This document shows, in pieces, positions 13,841 to 15,450 of a stretch of DNA of 15,450 bases. The notes below the pieces were generated by a model. The model did no database searches, had not been told where the DNA came from, and saw only the letters and a program-made list of their open reading frames with translations. The first letter of the stretch is position 1; each line of letters starts with the position of its first letter. A program made the position numbers and the translations under genes. Source of the stretch: Anaeroplasma sp902783745 (GTDB lineage Bacteria > Bacillota_I > Bacilli_A > Acholeplasmatales > Anaeroplasmataceae); the NCBI GenBank assembly GCA_946617655.1, contig CAMOKL010000031.1:1-15450 (forward strand). Reading direction: 5' to 3'.

Positions 13841-14569
13841 TTATTTTCCCTCTTTTAATTCAAATCTTGGCATAAGTGTAATCTTATGTATATTTGCCTT
13901 ATGCATTCTTTCTATTTTTTCTTTTATCTTAAGGTCATAACAAATACCAGTTCTAATATATTGATCTAAGGTATCATATGTAAAGCCAAGCTTATCTTCA
14001 TCACTTTTTCCAGATAATCCGTCTTCTGGAGTCTTTTCAATTAATTCATTTGGAAGCATAAATTCTCTTGCTAAAGCCTTAACTTCAGTTTTAGTTAGAT
14101 TTGCAAGTAAGCTAAAATCTCCTGCACTATCACCATATTTAGTTGAATATCCAACATAATCCTCACTTAAATTACATGTGTTACATACTAAAGCCTGATT
14201 TAGTGCCGCAAAGCCATATAATATAGTCATTCTTACTCTTGGTGGAGTATTTATTCTAAATGCTTCAGTATTGTTTGGATCATCTCCAATTACTAAAGAA
14301 ACTGAATTAGATATATTATCAACTATATCCTTTATATTAACCTCATATGCGTTAATGCCTAAGAAATCTCTTATTTGATATGCACAATTAATATCATGCT
14401 GACTTCCTTTTGGTAATAAAACACCTATAACATTTTCACTACCTAATGCTTCTTTTAATATTGCAGCACAAAGTGATGAATCAATTCCACCAGATAATCC
14501 TATAACGGCTTTATTAATACCTGTTTTTGCAAAATAATTTCTTGTCCAGTTTACAATTTCATTCTTCAT
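13841..14569 (-). CDS. nadE: NH3-dependent NAD(+) synthetase
   Basis: The 242-aa enzyme amidates nicotinic acid adenine dinucleotide to NAD using ATP and ammonia. The adenylating PP-loop SGGIDSS is at 26-32. The NaAD/ATP-binding segment runs CNLSEDYVGYSTKYGDSAGDF (132-152), and the P2-loop region reads TPEDGLSGKSDEDKLG (180-195). It lacks the N-terminal glutaminase (nitrilase) domain of longer NadEs, so it depends on free ammonia. GGAG lies 8 nt before the ATG. It is the first gene of the nadE-pncB-adenylyltransferase operon, with a promoter at 14594-14622. Confidence 0.96.
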   Translation of the reverse strand: MKNEIVNWTRNYFAKTGINKAVIGLSGGIDSSLCAAILKEALGSENVIGVLLPKGSQHDINCAYQIRDFLGINAYEVNIKDIVDNISNSVSLVIGDDPNNTEAFRINTPPRVRMTILYGFAALNQALVCNTCNLSEDYVGYSTKYGDSAGDFSLLANLTKTEVKALAREFMLPNELIEKTPEDGLSGKSDEDKLGFTYDTLDQYIRTGICYDLKIKEKIERMHKANIHKITLMPRFELKEGK

Positions 14570-14593
14570 ATTGTTGTCTCCTAAATTATTATA

Positions 14594-14622
14594 ATTTTAT
14601 TCTAATAATTAATTTATGTCAA
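14594..14622 (-). promoter_or_regulatory. nad operon promoter
   Basis: On the minus strand, a perfect -35 TTGACA (14617-14622), a 17-bp spacer and -10 TAAAAT (14594-14599) give a predicted leader of about 20 nt. The end of the insertion sequence lies only about 20 bp upstream. Confidence 0.75.
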
Positions 14623-14690
14623 TAAATTAAAAAAGAGCTAACGCGAGACTGCTGAAAATGGTATGTATTTTTCGCAGTTAAAATTAAGTC

Positions 14691-14745
14691 AAAAATAAAA
14701 ATGAAGATTTTATGATTTAAAAGTCATAATTTCTTCATTTTTTTA
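14691..14745. terminator. Terminator downstream of the transposase
   Basis: AAAATGAAGA pairs with TCTTCATTTT (14697-14742 outer stem), with an inner TTATGA/TCATAA stem (14710-14715 with 14724-14729). T-rich runs flank both sides. It would insulate the nad promoter from transposase transcription and block outward read-through. Confidence 0.75.
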
Positions 14746-14780
14746 TTATATTAAGTGGAATACGAAGGTATCTCTATGAA

Positions 14781-15450
14781 TTATTTACCTTCTTTTCCGT
14801 TTTTAAGGCGTAGTACCCTCTTTAAGTTCACGACAAAAATCGAAACACCTGCTTGAAGAGTCATACCATGGATACCTGCGTAAGATGCATGAGCATAGCC
14901 GTGCTCATTTTTTAGTTCCGCATTTTTAGCTTCAATCTTATATCTTTCTTTAGCAAGTTCCATATACTCTTGTGTTTCTTGTTTATTTTTATGTCTTTCA
15001 TGTATGTCTGACATTTTACTAGTAACACTATACGTTTTAATTTTTTGGCCATCTTTAAATCCACATTTATCCTTAAGATGACAATTTTTACATTTATTAG
15101 TATCAAAAAAATATGTAGTAAAACAATGCTCATCCTCTCCATGTTTTTTCTTTTTACCATGTTCAGCTTTTTTTATAGCCATTTCACCATTAGGGCAAAC
15201 ATACATTTTAGCATCTTTATTATAGTAGAATTGAGCATCTAATTTATTTTTTCTATTGCCAAGTGAAACACTATTACTTAATTTAGAAACTAGATTAATA
15301 TTATTTTCATTGGCATATTTAATATTATCTCTTTCAGAATAAGCACCATCACCAACTATATTTTCAACTTCAACACCATTAGCTTCAATTTTATTAACTA
15401 ATGTTTGTAATTCTTTACCATCGTGCTTTTCACCTGATGTTACAGTGGCA
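14781..15450 (-). CDS. IS1182-family DDE transposase, C-terminal part (5' end outside the window)
   Basis: The frame is open from the right edge, so the visible 222 residues are the C-terminal part and the first Met inside (15206) is not the start. Near the left of the visible part is TSGEKHDGK, followed by NIVGDGAYSERDN, which carries the second DDE aspartate. A CKNCHLKDKC zinc-ribbon-like cluster comes next. The segment YKIEAKNAELKNEHG contains the catalytic Glu, and the usual hydrophobic end VSIFVVNLKRVLRL follows. This order is characteristic of IS1182/DDE_Tnp_1_6 transposases, which cut and paste the element. No frameshift or internal stop is seen, so the copy may be functional. Confidence 0.88.
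   Translation of the reverse strand, partial: ATVTSGEKHDGKELQTLVNKIEANGVEVENIVGDGAYSERDNIKYANENNINLVSKLSNSVSLGNRKNKLDAQFYYNKDAKMYVCPNGEMAIKKAEHGKKKKHGEDEHCFTTYFFDTNKCKNCHLKDKCGFKDGQKIKTYSVTSKMSDIHERHKNKQETQEYMELAKERYKIEAKNAELKNEHGYAHASYAGIHGMTLQAGVSIFVVNLKRVLRLKNGKEGK

Larger units (their letters stand above)
14640..15450 (-). mobile_element. End of an IS1182-like insertion sequence (partial)
   Basis: A transposase of the IS1182 type runs out of the window to the right. Left of it, the segment from about 14640 (around GCGAGACTGCTGAAAATGG) begins a stretch richer in G/C than its surroundings, with an imperfect hairpin (14648-14678). It is the likely terminal region of the element. The exact end and any target duplication cannot be fixed, because the other terminus is not in the window. 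Confidence 0.6.

Noticed and set aside
14585..14609. Inverted repeat ATTATTA/TAATAAT over the nad -10 as an operator for an NAD regulator
   Set aside because: It is only 7 bp, pure A/T and across an 11-nt spacer. It resembles no NiaR or NrtR site I know, and chance is likely.
1..15450. CRISPR array, phage genes or UGA recoding
   Set aside because: No spaced direct repeats and no phage structural or integrase genes are seen. All conserved genes read through without in-frame TGA.

Overview
The window is very AT-rich (about 70% A+T or more by eye), uses the standard bacterial code, and has strong Shine-Dalgarno (SD) sequences, TTGACA/TATAAT promoters, A/T-stem intrinsic terminators and short overlapping operons. 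The gene order mnmA-recD2 ... alaS-ruvX-yrzB-trmR is that of Bacillus-type Firmicutes. Together these suggest a low-GC Firmicute, probably an uncultured gut Bacilli/Erysipelotrichia/RF39-like lineage. That assignment is inference. All Trp codons are TGG, so it is not a UGA=Trp Mollicute, yet none of the 17 genes ends in TGA.

Layout. (1) 1-59 is the 3' tail of an unknown + strand gene, followed by a bidirectional terminator. (2) 116-5014 (minus) is one operon read alaS -> ruvX -> yrzB (DUF1292) -> trmR -> DEDDh exonuclease, with overlapping or nearly touching genes. It starts from a TTGATA-17-TATAAT promoter and has a small perfect hairpin just before the alaS SD. (3) 5149-6520 holds a left-handed beta-helix protein resembling maltose O-acetyltransferases but with no histidine at all, divergent from a small XRE/Cro-type regulator. 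A perfect 12-bp inverted repeat lies between them. (4) 6517-9921 (minus) is mnmA -> recD2. (5) 10015-10794 (+) is a divergent PlsC-like acyltransferase. (6) 10856-11044 is a complete tRNA-Lys(CTT) unit with consensus promoter and terminator. (7) 11103-11525 is an unknown + strand ORF whose SD lies inside a terminator-like hairpin. (8) 11568-12095 (minus) is a 60-residue two-helix membrane protein preceded by an approximately 310-nt non-coding leader from a perfect-consensus promoter. The leader contains long complementary segments. (9) 12123-14622 (minus) is the operon nadE -> pncB -> NadM/NadR-type adenylyltransferase. (10) About 14640 to the right edge is one end of an IS1182-like insertion sequence, with the 3' two hundred or so codons of its transposase.

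How the genes work together. Region 2 and the mnmA/recD2 pair form a translation and genome-maintenance block: tRNA-Ala charging, wobble-uridine modification by MnmA and TrmR, and DNA processing by RuvX, RecD2 and the exonuclease. Region 9 encodes all three Preiss-Handler steps from nicotinate to NAD.

The best candidate for something undescribed is the 11763-12062 leader or small RNA. It combines a consensus promoter, a 5' hairpin, a rod-like nested fold and a second 16-bp stem, and leads into a tiny membrane protein gene. Other points are the His-free acetyltransferase-like protein with its local regulator, the Cys-rich tail on YrzB, and the hairpin that buries the SD of the ORF at 11103.
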